The position numbers were made by a program, and so were the translations under genes. From the NCBI GenBank assembly GCA_008931825.1, contig QXVZ01013659.1:1-24545 (forward strand): DNA of 24,545 nt. The letters are read 5' to 3'. Source of the DNA: Phallusia fumigata. Its lineage: Eukaryota > Chordata > Ascidiacea > Phlebobranchia > Ascidiidae. The notes below the pieces were generated by a model. That model was not told where the DNA came from, searched no databases, and worked only from the letters and a program-made list of their open reading frames with translations. Positions 1 through 12,600 of this stretch are shown here, one piece after another. Position 1 is the stretch's first letter; every line of letters begins with the position of its first letter.

Positions 1-124
1 TTCACTTAGCGTTGACTTGCCTCCCATGTTATGCAGAAGGGACCTCTAGAGCTTAAATACGGCTCTGGTATCTAGATAAGGGACCTTGAAAAACGTAAAA
101 AACTACAGTGTAAATAGGAATGTT

Positions 125-136
125 TGTGACGTCACA
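125..136. repeat. TGTGACGTCACA palindrome, copy 1
   Basis: Perfect 12-bp palindrome whose core TGACGTCA equals the consensus CRE (CREB/ATF site). An identical copy lies 162 bp to the right. It could be a factor site, but the symmetrical placement around a hairpin fits a repeat end better. Confidence 0.6.
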
Positions 137-143
137 ATGCACC

Positions 144-178
144 GAGCACCGAGCGTTAACGTGAGATGCTCGGTGCTC
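144..178. repeat. Hairpin: 11-bp perfect inverted repeat
   Basis: GAGCACCGAGC at 144-154 is matched exactly by its reverse complement GCTCGGTGCTC at 168-178, with a 13-nt spacer. It sits just inside the first of two TGTGACGTCACA palindromes, so it may be part of a miniature inverted-repeat element. Confidence 0.75.
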
Positions 179-286
179 AACCAAACAGAACACTTGCAGT
201 TTTGGCCCATCCCTATATGCTAATGTTCCAAATTTATCCAAATTTATTACTCGTGTCATTGCCAAATTTATCAAAACTAAATGATT

Positions 287-298
287 TGTGACGTCACA
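287..298. repeat. TGTGACGTCACA palindrome, copy 2
   Basis: Identical to the copy at 125-136. Read on the minus strand, its flanks (AATGTTTTTAGTG before, CAAAT after) resemble those of copy 1 (AATGTTTG before, CAATG after). This is consistent with the two being terminal inverted repeats of one roughly 180-bp element. Confidence 0.55.
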
Positions 299-433
299 CT
301 AAAAACATTGTAAGTGTAATTGTTTGGTACTTTATTTTTGAAAAAAAATGTTTCTGGCACGTAATAAAATTCTTCTCATTAAATATGGGCGGGCCCGGTT
401 TGGTTACTACTTTTCACTACTTCGGCTCCTCAC

Positions 434-612
434 CTCTCATGCTCTTTTTCCTCTTCTTTCCTCCTACTCTTCTCCATCCTCAATTCCTCCTGGATTTTGG
501 CGAGGTGAGTTTCGGCCATCTGCGACTCGGATAACGAGATGTCGAGTTGCATGGTAAATTCCCGGAGCTCTCCGCTTTGCTTCCGTAAAGCTTCTTGTGC
601 AATCGACAACTC
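434..612 (-). CDS. MPRIP: MPRIP-like exon 22 (residues 911-969): coiled coil, last exon in window
   Basis: The acceptor is AAAAAATTTCAG. It encodes a continuous amphipathic helix (ELSIAQEALRKQSGELREF..., then MAETHLAKIQEELRMEKSRR) without proline, resembling the METHQKKIEDLQ part of the vertebrate coiled coil. The exon reaches AG|GTGAGG, a near-ideal donor, so the gene likely continues left of the window. If that intron is retained, the frame stops at once (TGA at 432-430), and a minus-strand AATAAA lies at 336-331. A 970-residue short isoform is therefore an alternative reading. Confidence 0.85.
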
Positions 613-3600
613 CTGAAATTTTTTTTGTTAAATATTACTTTACAAGCTAAAAAAATCCAAAAAATATTCCATTGTAAAATTATAATTCTCAACGCTTGTT
701 AAAATACGTGCATTCAAATCGTTTGAAAGAACTAAACTATAGTAGAGGCAAAAAGATCCTTTGATTAAATAACCTGTTTTAATTTCTCGATCATTGTGTT
801 TTGTTGTTCAAGTTTATCATGAATTTTGTTGTCAGAAGGCGAATCAACTGATTTCTGGGGTTGGGATGAAGGACGAGAATCAGTCTACAAACAAAATATG
901 TTGGAAATTAACCACAAACAAAACCGAATAAAACTGAAGATCAAGAAAATGTTTTTTTCTTGTGTATGATTAATTAAGATTTGTCCTCATAAGTTGGCAA
1001 GAGTTCATTTCAATCACAAAGTCAACAAAAACATCTTAAAACTATTTTTTTGTTAAAGAATTCGCTGGTTTTGATGCAAACAATTTTGTACTAAGGCAAA
1101 TAATCTCCACCGCACAACAATTAATTTAAAGCTATACATTAGCGAACAAATGGTACCACCAAAGCAGCATGTATCTTACCATCGTATGACATTCCTCACT
1201 GGACGAACTCCTTTCCACACTCACGCGATCCATCTGTTTCTTAAGCGAGTCCACCTTCCAATTAAAAGATCATTAAATATTTACAAGTTCAACCCAAACG
1301 CAGGATTGCCAAAATGGGATTAAAATTAACAGCTGCAAGCAAAGTCCCTTTAATCCTTGTTGATGGCTTTGGAATAAATTATGCATCAAATCGGATCGCC
1401 TCTTTTGCTCTTGCAAAGGGACCTAAAGGGTGGGTCAAAGATGGTTTAAACTTTTGCGGGAATTTCCCTTTAATACAGCGACCAACATTTTGGTCATTTT
1501 TTGCGTGTAATTTTCTCCTAAAGTACTGGATTTAGGCGTTTCTCAATCCCAGCGCCAAACACTTAGGGTGGATTTAATATGCCCCCTTTAAGGGTTTCCA
1601 GACTCCTACGTAATACTTGTTTATCAATACAGGGATTTTAAATGAAAACACTGTACTTTGAATCCTAAAGTTTTACACTTAAAACTGTATTTATTAAAGA
1701 AAACTACATAAGGTGTTCAACCAACAAAACTGTATATTTGTCTTTTTATTAGCATGAGACGTATTTAGCATCAGTTAGCTGTCAGAAACGTTAAACTACC
1801 TAAACTTATAATTTGAATTGAAACCAACCTCAGTTTGTAAAGCTTTGACCATTGTCGCAGTCTGGTTGATTCTATTTGCTGGGGTGGGGAGATCCCCATT
1901 AACGAGAATCTGATCGTAGTCGATCTTCTCAATCTTCTTCCAAGCATTTTCTATGGAGCCTCCCGTTGCTACAGCTGGTAACCTCTCAGTTTTCTGAAAT
2001 CGAATCGGAATTTTTAAGTTTCTGTTGTACACAAATTACTCAGCATCGGATAGGGATCGCCCAAACTGCAAGAGCTCTGTCAGTCTAATCACCGAATATT
2101 ATGACGCCACACACACACATACCGTAACTACAAGTTAGTGGCAATGTTTTAATGTACGACGTTCACCTGATTTGGGTCAAGCACCGAGAGTAAAAAAGCA
2201 ATGCACGGTTTGCGTGGCATGGCCCATACCTAATTTTTCTTTAGGAGTAAATGATGGATTAACTATGTAAAGATCTTTTTCTGTATTCCAGATCAATCGC
2301 AGTATCTTTTACTCTTTTAAACGACCTTTGGGGGGAGATAACTTTATACAACGAAACTCGCTAATTGAAAAGAAGAATGCCTTCCAAGATTTCTGAATTG
2401 AAATTTAGAATTGGTCGAATATAAATTGAACGACGAGCAGCTAATTTTGATCGAGACCCGTACATCAAAAACAATAGCACTGTTCGGTGCGTGTACTTGG
2501 GTAATGGTTTCCTAGTTAATTATGCACCACACATCAACGGTTTACCTTTTCTGGTTTTTTCTCATCTGACAACTTAGATGAATTAAGATTTTCCTGTTTA
2601 GGCGAAACATTGTTGCCAGTGCGCTTCACATCTTTAAGAAGTGCGTCGGGATCAAAAGTACGACTTCTTGCCTGAAACAGAAGGAACTCTTTGGTTCAGA
2701 AGCATTGGTTCATTTTAAAGTATGCTTAAATATTATATTATGCTAAGTGTAAATAACTTTGTTTTAAAAAATAAATCCAAGATGCTGGTTGCAATTTTAT
2801 TTTGTATTTTTATTTTAACAACTGGCAACATCCATATTAAGGCAGGTCTCGCAAAGAAAATTTATTTGTCAACAATTAGTTTTAAAGGCACACAAAGAAG
2901 GTTAAATTCTCAATATGCACCTTTACATCAGTTGTGGATTTTCCAATTAGATCAATGTTGTCATCTTTGCTTGCTGCTAATCCTAAGGCCTGTTCAGCTA
3001 ATGGTCTGTAAAGAAGCGGTAAATTAAGAAACAAATTCGGAAAAATTACGACAGATAGTAGATTCGAAAACAGGTTGCAGGAAGTATATGAACAAAAAAC
3101 TGAGAATAAAAGTCACTTTCAAATTTAAAAATGATTGCACAGCAAAAAATGTAGGTTTAAAAATGTTAAAAATTCAAAATTTATTTCTAAAAAATTTGCG
3201 ATGATACTCTGGCCTTATCAAATGAGTGCTTTATGTATTTTACCTGAACTCTGCAAAATCAAAAGTTCTTGCTCTTCCCTTATTCCTCCTATCCCGGATC
3301 CGATCCCTTCTTCGCTGTGACCTCTCAGTGATACTCGCATCATCATAACCCAACTTCTTCTCAGTGGACTAAAATAAGAAAATAAAGTTTCAAAAATGGA
3401 CATTTTACAACAAATCTATCATTTGGAACAGAATAATTGTTTGGCCCAAATTTTGCCAGAAGTTAAACCAAATCCATTTGCAGCAGAAAAAAGCATTGTC
3501 TTATACTGTATTACAAACCACAGATACTTTATAAAGTCAATTTTCATAGTATGATATTTGTTGTGAAAAAATCTAATTCATTATGTTCAAACAATAATAA

Positions 3601-6600
3601 TGGGTTCTCTGCCCTTTGCAACATATTACCTTAAAAGCAACAACATTAAACCCAAAATAATACTGTTTAAATGGATTATTAACTCTGAAGTACAGATTTT
3701 GCCAACATTCAGAACTGTCATTCACACATGCAGGTAAAACCACAAAACATATGTTCCACTGACCACACAGAGTACTTACACTATCTTTAACTGTGATGTC
3801 ACTGGCACTAAACTTGGTAGAAAGTTTGTCTGTAGCGGGCTCAACAGCTTCGTCTGTAGTCTGCGTTGCTGCTGATGATATGGCCCTCATCCAGTTTTTA
3901 CGAATTCCTGAAGTCATTGCTGCAAGCTTGCAAGTTCGACTCTCGGTCTGCGTGGAGGGACAACATGTCGTTTGTTAAAAACAGTTTTTAGTGATTGCAT
4001 GATAGCATTTTTGGACCCAACCTAATAGGAATTTATGCAATGAAGGCGTTGAACATATGTTGCTACATTACAATTCTGTTCATAAGATAAACAGCACATT
4101 TTCATTTTTGAAACATATTACCATTTATTTCTCTGTATCATAGTGTGAAGTTTTTCATGCAATTAGGTTAAAAGCAAGTTATATTGACCAAAATCTGAAA
4201 AAACAACAACATAATTTTAACATTTACCTTCACAAGAAATCCATAGTTTCTTTGGGTTTCAATCTCAGTTACTTCGATAAACTTATCCAACTCAATAACA
4301 CCTTGCAGCTCAGACAACTAAAAAAGAGTAAAACATCGACATGTCACTTCACATGAAATATTTTTTTTACTCCATTGTCAGTTTAACTGACACAGTTACT
4401 GTTCTGATTCTGATGCATCCATCAACGAAATATATGATTCATAAAGGAAACATAGAAATGTTACTGCAGTTGTTTGGTTTTCTGGTTTTCAGGGTTTGAC
4501 AAAAAATATTAAGGGTCTTTTAAAGGTAAGCAAATAATTATGCTCGGAAATACTTACAAAAGTTGTGGCACAGTAGGACACACAAAAAAATCTCAGTGTT
4601 ATTTTTTTGCCAATAAAAATTTCACTCGAAACCTGCTGGTAGCAACCATCCAAGTTTTTGCCATGACTGTTAGCTAGTCTTTTTGTTTCCAATTTAATTT
4701 ACATTTTTGGGCACCTAACAAATGTTGGCGTTTGGTTCAATTACTAGACAGTGGATAGAATGATAAAGATTACCACAGAAGGTCAAAACAATGAAAGTAT
4801 TAACTGAAAGCATTGATATGTTAAATTTTATCCGTTTAGCCTAATCACACCACTAACCTCTTCGGACGTTGAATCAGTGTAATATCGAAGCAGTTTACTT
4901 CCCAACACGAACCAGTGTTTCTGCCAAACATCAGTTTCAGGGTTTTGCATTGTGAGCCATCCTTTCTTCACATTAAACAGCTCAGCCTGGAAAAAAACAT
5001 TTCATGGAGTCAATTTTAAAGCTGGTTACCATTTTTTTTGTGAAAATGATCCCAACCAAGTACACAAATTTTTAATTTTGAACAAGTTTAAAAATAGATA
5101 CAAACTACAAACCACACTTGACAATCTCATTTATAAGTAAATTGTTGCAAAATACAAAAAGGCAATAATTAGATTCTAATTTATTTGTTTAAACACTAAG
5201 ATACAGTTGTTGAGGTGGTCCAAATATTTGGTTTAAATTTTTCTATTGAACTATGGCAAGGTTTCAGAAATCGGCCACTTTGTGGACTCATTTGTGGTTG
5301 GAATTTTTTTGGGTGTAGCATTTAAAAAGTCTGTTTTATAAAAACTTTAAGCTGCTAATGTGTCAGTCAATAATATTTTGCACTTTATATTTTTAAAAAG
5401 GGACCAGTCATAAAGCTATGTATATGAATATTTTGCTCGTCAAAAACTTGAAAGTAAGTTTGGTACAAACCCGCATATATAGGACAGTTTAATAAAGAGC
5501 AGTTTTAGCAAGTTAGTTAGGTTCACTCTCATAATATGTACACCCAATTTAAAGGGGTTAAATAGGTGCAGTTAACATACACATACACAAATCCTAAGTA
5601 CACTGTATGTTTGGATGCATCGATAGCATTACAGGAAGGATAAACCAGTATCATGAACTAATTCACTGCACAGCAATGCTGCAAGCAATTATACAAGACT
5701 CAGTAGGACTTAAAACAATACCAACAAATTTGGGTAAGAAGCTTGAGCCTAAGCCACTTGAGTAGCCACTAGAAGCTAGTCGAGGACCTCTCGGACGCGC
5801 GCTTTGAGCCAGAGAATAATTGCTATGGCCCTTTCACTGGCCCTATTTTAGGCTTTGGTTTTACCACCATAGTGTTAAGAGTGCAATGTGTGAAGGAGTG
5901 GGGACTGATGCACGGCTAGCTTATATGGCTAAATGTGCTTAGGTTCTTAGGTTTTTTAAACCAAAGACCAAATCAGTGCTTCATATGTCCTCTACTAATA
6001 GCAGTGTCTGTTACCCATACCCAAAATAGCAAAAAAATCATAGTGGCCGATAAAAATTAATCAGTAAAGTGGTTAGACTATTGTTCTTAAAGATAGACAC
6101 CTCTAAAACACAAATAAAGTACATTCACTACAGATTACCAATTTAGCAATACAGTCAGGCCAATTCAGAACTCCCCGACTGCATAACACTGTAATATTAT
6201 TTATAAATAGAAGGGTGGCTTTCATCATTTATATTACCATTTCACAACATAGGCCATAACCATAGGCTTCGATTTCCAGGATGACCACCTCACAGGATAT
6301 TTCTAGGGTGGCATTTTAAAAGTCAGTGCTGCCACCTCAGAAAGGAAGTCTTATTTTGCACATCTCTTGTGCTATATACGCTAATACCATTAGCGATAAC
6401 AGAGAGTATAGTAATCCCATGTACCAGCAGGCGTACATGTTATCAAGTGAAAAAAAAAATTGTAAAAAAATCGATGCCTATAGCCATCATCCAATTGAAA
6501 AAGGTAATATATTCACTAAATTAAATTTTTATGTGCTTCCTAATTATGTGTTTCCTAATTTAAGCTATTTATGGAATGATTCTGTGTGCAAAAACACATG

Positions 6601-9600
6601 CGATCCAGAAAATAATATTCTTGGAATATGAATTGAACAGAAATACTCAATTTCAAGGCTTTCAGGATTTCCCAGGATCCCAACCCTACTGCTGAGGCCA
6701 TAGGGTTAAACACAGCAATTGATGCATCAATCTACAAACTGTCCACGATGCATTCAGTTTGGACATTGTTTAATGATTTGACAAAATTTAGGGGGCTATT
6801 GGGGTAATTCCTTGGGACACAGCTATCAATGCACTACATTTACATGTTTCACAAGGACTTGTAATTAATAAGGAGTGTGCCACTTACCGACAGTGTGATA
6901 GATTCGTAAGACTTTCGATCAAGAGATTTTGCTCGACGCAATGCAGATCCACTTAACCTTGTTGGCTGGTCAGACTGTGTGCCCTAGAAGTGAATGTAAT
7001 GTAACAGTTTTGCTTTAGGTTGTCATGGAGAGTAAACAACACATAACATTGTCTAAGATTAGACTTTCGGCCATAACGCCACTTCGCCTTCAGAGCTAAG
7101 CTTGACAAGCCCCAGATCTAGATGAGCTTTGGGTGTGAATTCAAAGGTTACTTGTACAATGTACATGTAATATACATAGCTGACTTAAAAGCAATTTGGG
7201 GCCCCAGTGCACCTCTTGCTTGGTCAAAAAATTACTAACTTAGCATGCAATGCACCAAGTAGAGAAGATACAAAAGCAAGATATTTAATTTACAGTTACA
7301 AGGGCTTGAGCTACATGTCATCTATCAGACAAGATTTAACATGGGACATTGGAGCCACCTATTCTTATGTGACTGCAGGAAAAATGGCCAAGAGGCCAAT
7401 GTGAGCAAAAGACAAGATCGCTTAAAAAAACTATGCTACAATCCAAGATCAGCATGCCCCAACTTATCAGAGGCTAAAAAAGCACTATTTAGAAATATTT
7501 TTGACATTAGTTTTACCTGTTTGGTTTGTGTTGATCTCCTAGATATCGCACGGCCCCTTGGTGTGGGGGTAGGGGATGTTATGGTTGAGGAATTACTAAG
7601 ATCAGTTTGGGCTGGTGCATTGGAAGTAATTTCCTCCACCTGTGGAGGTTCATTGTTCTCCTTGTTGTTTTGATCCGCCTGAGGTATTTAAATTTGGTTA
7701 TTTTTTTACCCATGCCAAAGTATGTACCAATTTGGGTATTTATGCATCTGAAAAAATTAGGCATATATATCAGTGAAAAAATCTTCTGTTATTTGTAGAA
7801 ATCCATTATTAACCTTATGGACACAAAGGTACCAATGTATTTTTTAAACACAAAAAGGTAGCAAAAATTTTTTGTATGTTAAAAAACAAATTGACACAAA
7901 TAAAACAACATGAATGCTACAAAGTAAATTGCAAATTAAATTTTTTCATTTCCACGCACACAATTGAAAAACAAAAAACCTTAGCAAATTTTTGATAGGA
8001 CATAATTTGGACACTAAATTTGTAAAAAATACATTTTTTTTGTTTTAAATGACTTTTAAAGTGGAATTTAAACAACATATTTTTGGTAAATATCAAGTTT
8101 TTATCAATATTCACAACAAAAAAACCCAGAAAAGTTGAAACATGTGGGGTAACTGTTTACTTTTTCTGGCGTGCACAGAAAAATTGCTTAGGAAGTAAAA
8201 GTTTGTAATAAAGCAAAGCTCAATGAAAAAAAATATATGTACTCTATATAATTCACAGCTACACCAACATCAAAATCTTTGCTACTTGGTTAACTAGGTT
8301 ATTCGACCACAAACAACTTTATACTATTTTGGTCCATGCATCAAAAATTGTTCAATGTGTGTGAGACGATTATTACCATGCATCTATGTGAGGTTGGGGT
8401 TGAACATTACCTGCATGACCTCAAACTGTTCGATCACACGCGATCGACGTCGTTCCCGGCCAAATATTCGGTCAATCTCCTCACGACCGGGACTTCGGGC
8501 TCTCGATCGTCGTTCGATTTCCTTGATTTTTGAATTGAGGTTTTGGGATTTTTTGGATGTTGGGGCAATGGATAGTGACAAGGGGCGAAGAAAAACAATA
8601 TTTGATACATGCTCAGTCTGAGTGATTACCATTAAAGAAAGGTACAAAATAAAAAAAATGTTTTGTACATAATTTTAAGAATGTTTAGATAATTTTTAAT
8701 AGTTTTTTTATTAACAAGTCATAATAACAATGTGTTAGTAAAAGCCACAGCAAAAAAAAACAGTTAAATACATTTAAAGGTGGAATAAAAAAAAACAAAT
8801 TTAAAAAAAAAGCGAAAGCCGACACCAAGTGTGTATGCACACATAGTGCAAGTATCAACGGATGGGAATTAGGTCGAAATGAGATTATACAAAAGGTGAC
8901 CAGTGGTCAAATTGTATTAACAAGGGATTAGTGGATTAATATTGCAAGACATGGGGAGTGGAGGATTTTGCAAATGAAGTGAAATATGTTGTTTAAATGG
9001 TAGAGCATTTAGTGCATTGGGAATATTTTGTTATTTCGTAAAAAAAAATTGCAGGTTAATTGTGTAGGGAGTAAATTGAAGCATAAGAAAATTTTTTAGC
9101 ATTAAAATTTAAATTCCTAAAAGTAAACAAACTTAAGATACACAACAAACGAATGTTGTTGCCAAAAAAGTTTAAAATTATTTTTTGGTACAGATCCCTT
9201 TACTGCATAAGTTTAACAGTTTAAGAGTGTAGATTTATAAACTATTAAGCTTGTTTTAAAATACTTTCATTTTCCAAACCAAAGTGAGAAAACCAAAAAA
9301 ATTATTCCTTTACAAACTAGTTGTGTGCAGTGTGCATCTATATCTACTGAGCATAGAACAAACATACCCACAGATCTAACAAACACATCATTTTAACCAA
9401 AATAAGCACACACAAATATAGAACGATGCAAATTGATCAATAATTGATTATATTCTGCACTGGTCAGTCTGAATATTACCAAGAAAATCACAGACACAAA
9501 GCATGCACTGCACAAGCAAGCAGAGGTATGCAATTATGCTGCTACATGCGGCAGCTTTAAATTCCTTAGTGCTACTAACCTTTTTCTGTTCCTTGTAATG

Positions 9601-12600
9601 GCGACTTGAGATTCGCTTTGCTTTTGGTACATCCGCCAAGTTTTGGTAGTCTTTGAAGTGTTTCTTCTTGCCACTGTTAATGTTAAAAAACAGTATGGTG
9701 GCTTATTATGTTTTATCAACTGGATCAGATTTTTGGCTAAAAAACAAATGACGTCTAAAAGGGTGGCTTCGACCATATTGCCATTACATGTACTGTAAAT
9801 ACACTATCAGTCAATTTAGGGATTCAGTACGTTTTTATAGTGGGTCACACAGTTACCCAAGCTTAGACATTGTTTCTGCTAGAACCCCAGCAGCAAAAAC
9901 GTTTAATTATTTAATTTTTAATCAACAAAAATGAAAATAATTTGTTTGATTTAATGAAACAGTGGGTAATTATAACAAACTGTGGCCCAATCTTAAAACT
10001 TTTATACCAAAAGTGGGTGGACCAGCTGCAGGGTAGAGTGAAAACAATATGGGTCACCATCAGGACCCAAAAATACACACGCCAGACAATTTTGCAAATG
10101 TAGTCTACACATAACCGAAGCCCTTTAGGGGCTTTGTGCAGCAACAAATGATATGACCACCTTTCAATGGAAACTTGCACCAGCAAAACATTAAAATCTA
10201 CAAGGCAGTTGTAAAAATGAACAATTTGTGTCTGTGGGAAAACCAATGAATTTATTCATAAAATTTGCAAACTGTCCTTTTTGGGGTTCATTGGGGGCAG
10301 TTAATGATTGAAATGTGTAGAATGTTAAAATTTGCATTCTATCCCAGCCATTGGCAATTGACATTTTATAAAAAAAAAAGTTAAGATAAAAAATATTTTA
10401 TAAGTGTAATGCAACCAATGAATTAAGTGGAGAAAAAACAACAAATACATTGCCACTTTTTAGAAAGTGTCTACAGCTACTGTGACAAATTTGCAACTGT
10501 AAAATCACCTGTTTTGTGACTGGCTTCCGTCTGTACTTTCACAGTAACTATGGTTGCTGTTTGTTGAATCCAATGAGCTTGTTGACATACTAATGTTGCG
10601 CTGAAGTTTGTTGCTTGGTAACGAAGATGAACTAGAATTATCTGGTTTCGATTTTCTGTCACAGAAATAAAAACAATAAAGTTAAGTTAATGCTTATGGT
10701 CTGTACATAAAATAAATCAAATAAAGATTAATTAAAAATTTCATGTTTTGGGGGCCTGTAGGTGAATTGGAGTAAAAAGTTGTCTGTGCACAACTCCCAT
10801 CTATCATGTGTGAAAATTTAAATAAACTCGGACGACTCTGTCTTGACCAAAACGTGGAAACAAACTCAGGTTAGACAGAAAAAAAGCAAAAGAAAACAGA
10901 GGAAAAACAATATGTGTCCCCTTTGTGGAAAGGGACCCATAATTATTAGCACTTTTTACAAAATACAGTTGAAAAATGCACAGGTTGCAATTTTAAGTTT
11001 GAAAAAGGCTTATTCAAAGTGATGCAAAAATTAACTGCCCTTTTTCAATAACATATTCCTCCAGCCACGACATGCGATATTTTGCAGCTTCCTATTATAC
11101 TCATACACTTACATGGAATTGGTGTCACTGTCCGTCTTAGTGGACTTGCGGTCAGCCGCAAAATATGCTAGATCCAATTTTGTCGTCGCTTCGCTTGAGT
11201 CGACCTGGAAAACGCACAAACAAATAAATCACTGAGCATTGAACATAGACTGTGGTCAGAGATAAAGGGGAGAGCATGTCTGCAAACAACACGATGCACT
11301 CTCCGCAAACACGTACAAACCGACTGACAGAGCATGTATCATGTGTTGGGAGAATATTACTTTGTGTTAGACAGACTGGTGTAGTAAAAAAATCACACTG
11401 CATCGAAAAAGAAAATTGTTTGTTTCAGGCTGCAAAGTAAAAGGTAAAAAGTGAGGTTTTGAAGTTGCAATAAAAAAGTAACCTATATGTGCCAATTTTT
11501 TTGGAACAAATTAACTCCTTTTTGGAACAAATTAAAAGTAATCATCTGCTGACCTAACTTGAGTACAAAACAGAATTAAAATTTTTTTTGAGTCCCTGCT
11601 AAATTATTTTTTTCCCAACAGTGTATTTAATCCCATGCAAAACCACAACACTCGTTTTTATGAGTGATACAAAGTTTGGTATCAATGCGTCAATGTGAAG
11701 TTTCAATTGCCATAAGCAGTTTATAACAACAGAAACAGCCTTAAAACCAACAACAATCTCAATTCCACCTACTTCAGAGTGCTTTGAATGATCCAGAACT
11801 GGTTTGAAATCCTTGTCATACTTCCGGTATGGTTTGTTAGAGTGGGGGGTTGGTGATTTGATTTGGTGGGACAGAAATCCACTGCGCTCTGAAGAGGGAC
11901 TCTTTATTCCGGAGCTCACCGACGAGGAAGTCGAACTGTTGCGTGAGCGAGATAGCCGGGGACTTTCAAGAGGGAGGTTCTTGGCTTGAGGTTCATCGGA
12001 CTAATTAGCAAAACAAAACAAAGTATAAATAATTGTATAGAATGCCAGTTATTCATGAAATACCAGTAATTTGGTACATGTCTTGTTATACATGTTTTTG
12101 GATTTTAGCAAATCAACCCATCAGTTATTCATGTTTTAAAAAATAACAAGGTGCTGCGTTTAGAATGTAACATTCAATATTGCAATGATTTATTTTGTCT
12201 TTTTTAGAATGTTCTTCAAAAGCATAAACCAAGCTATCAAAAGTTGTTAATATTTTTTTATTTTACAATTATTTTACTATTGTTGTAAGCCTAATATCAA
12301 GTCAAAAATATTAAAAACAACAGAACAAACCCAAATAACAAAATTGAATCCAAAATGCACAATTCAACATTTGGGACATTTAAAGTTTATTAGCAAATGT
12401 CAATTAATATCTGTTAATCAATGTTTTCATAGAAACCAATCCAAAATGTGTAACAACCAACATTGTGACAACATTTATTAATTTTTTTTTGTAACATATG
12501 TAACTTGGGTGGAGAAAAACAAAATATTTCAATATTTTGCTCAAAAACAAACCTTTGCAAGCGGTGATGGCATGTTTGTGATTTTTGTGCCAGTTGAGTG

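Larger units (their letters stand above)
1..433. other. Left-edge non-coding stretch, probably MPRIP-like intron
   Basis: No exon with sensible splice sites was found on either strand. The stretch holds two 12-bp TGTGACGTCACA palindromes (125-136 and 287-298), an 11-bp perfect inverted repeat (144-154 with 168-178) and three near-copies of CAAATTTATC. Together these suggest a small, possibly mobile, repeat element. A minus-strand AATAAA (336-331) would matter only if exon 22 were terminal. Confidence 0.5.

Noticed and set aside
2722..3027. 101-codon plus-strand open frame with a hydrophobic start resembling a signal peptide
   Set aside because: It overlaps exon 17 of the MPRIP-like gene antisense; the hydrophobic part comes from T-rich intron sequence.
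3573..3917. 114-codon minus-strand open frame as an independent gene
   Set aside because: Its first part is exon 15 of the MPRIP-like gene read through the GTAAGT donor into the intron; only 3780-3947 is coding.
6326..6631. 101-codon plus-strand open frame in intron 12
   Set aside because: No recognisable domain, many Asn/Lys/Tyr from AT-rich DNA, antisense to an intron.
8336..8647. Overlapping open frames on both strands around 8336-8647
   Set aside because: The plus-strand frames are shadows of exon 10; the minus frame is real only between 8411 and 8617.
9911..10246. 111-codon minus-strand open frame in intron 8
   Set aside because: No family match, composition like random intron translation, and the flanking exons splice across it in frame.
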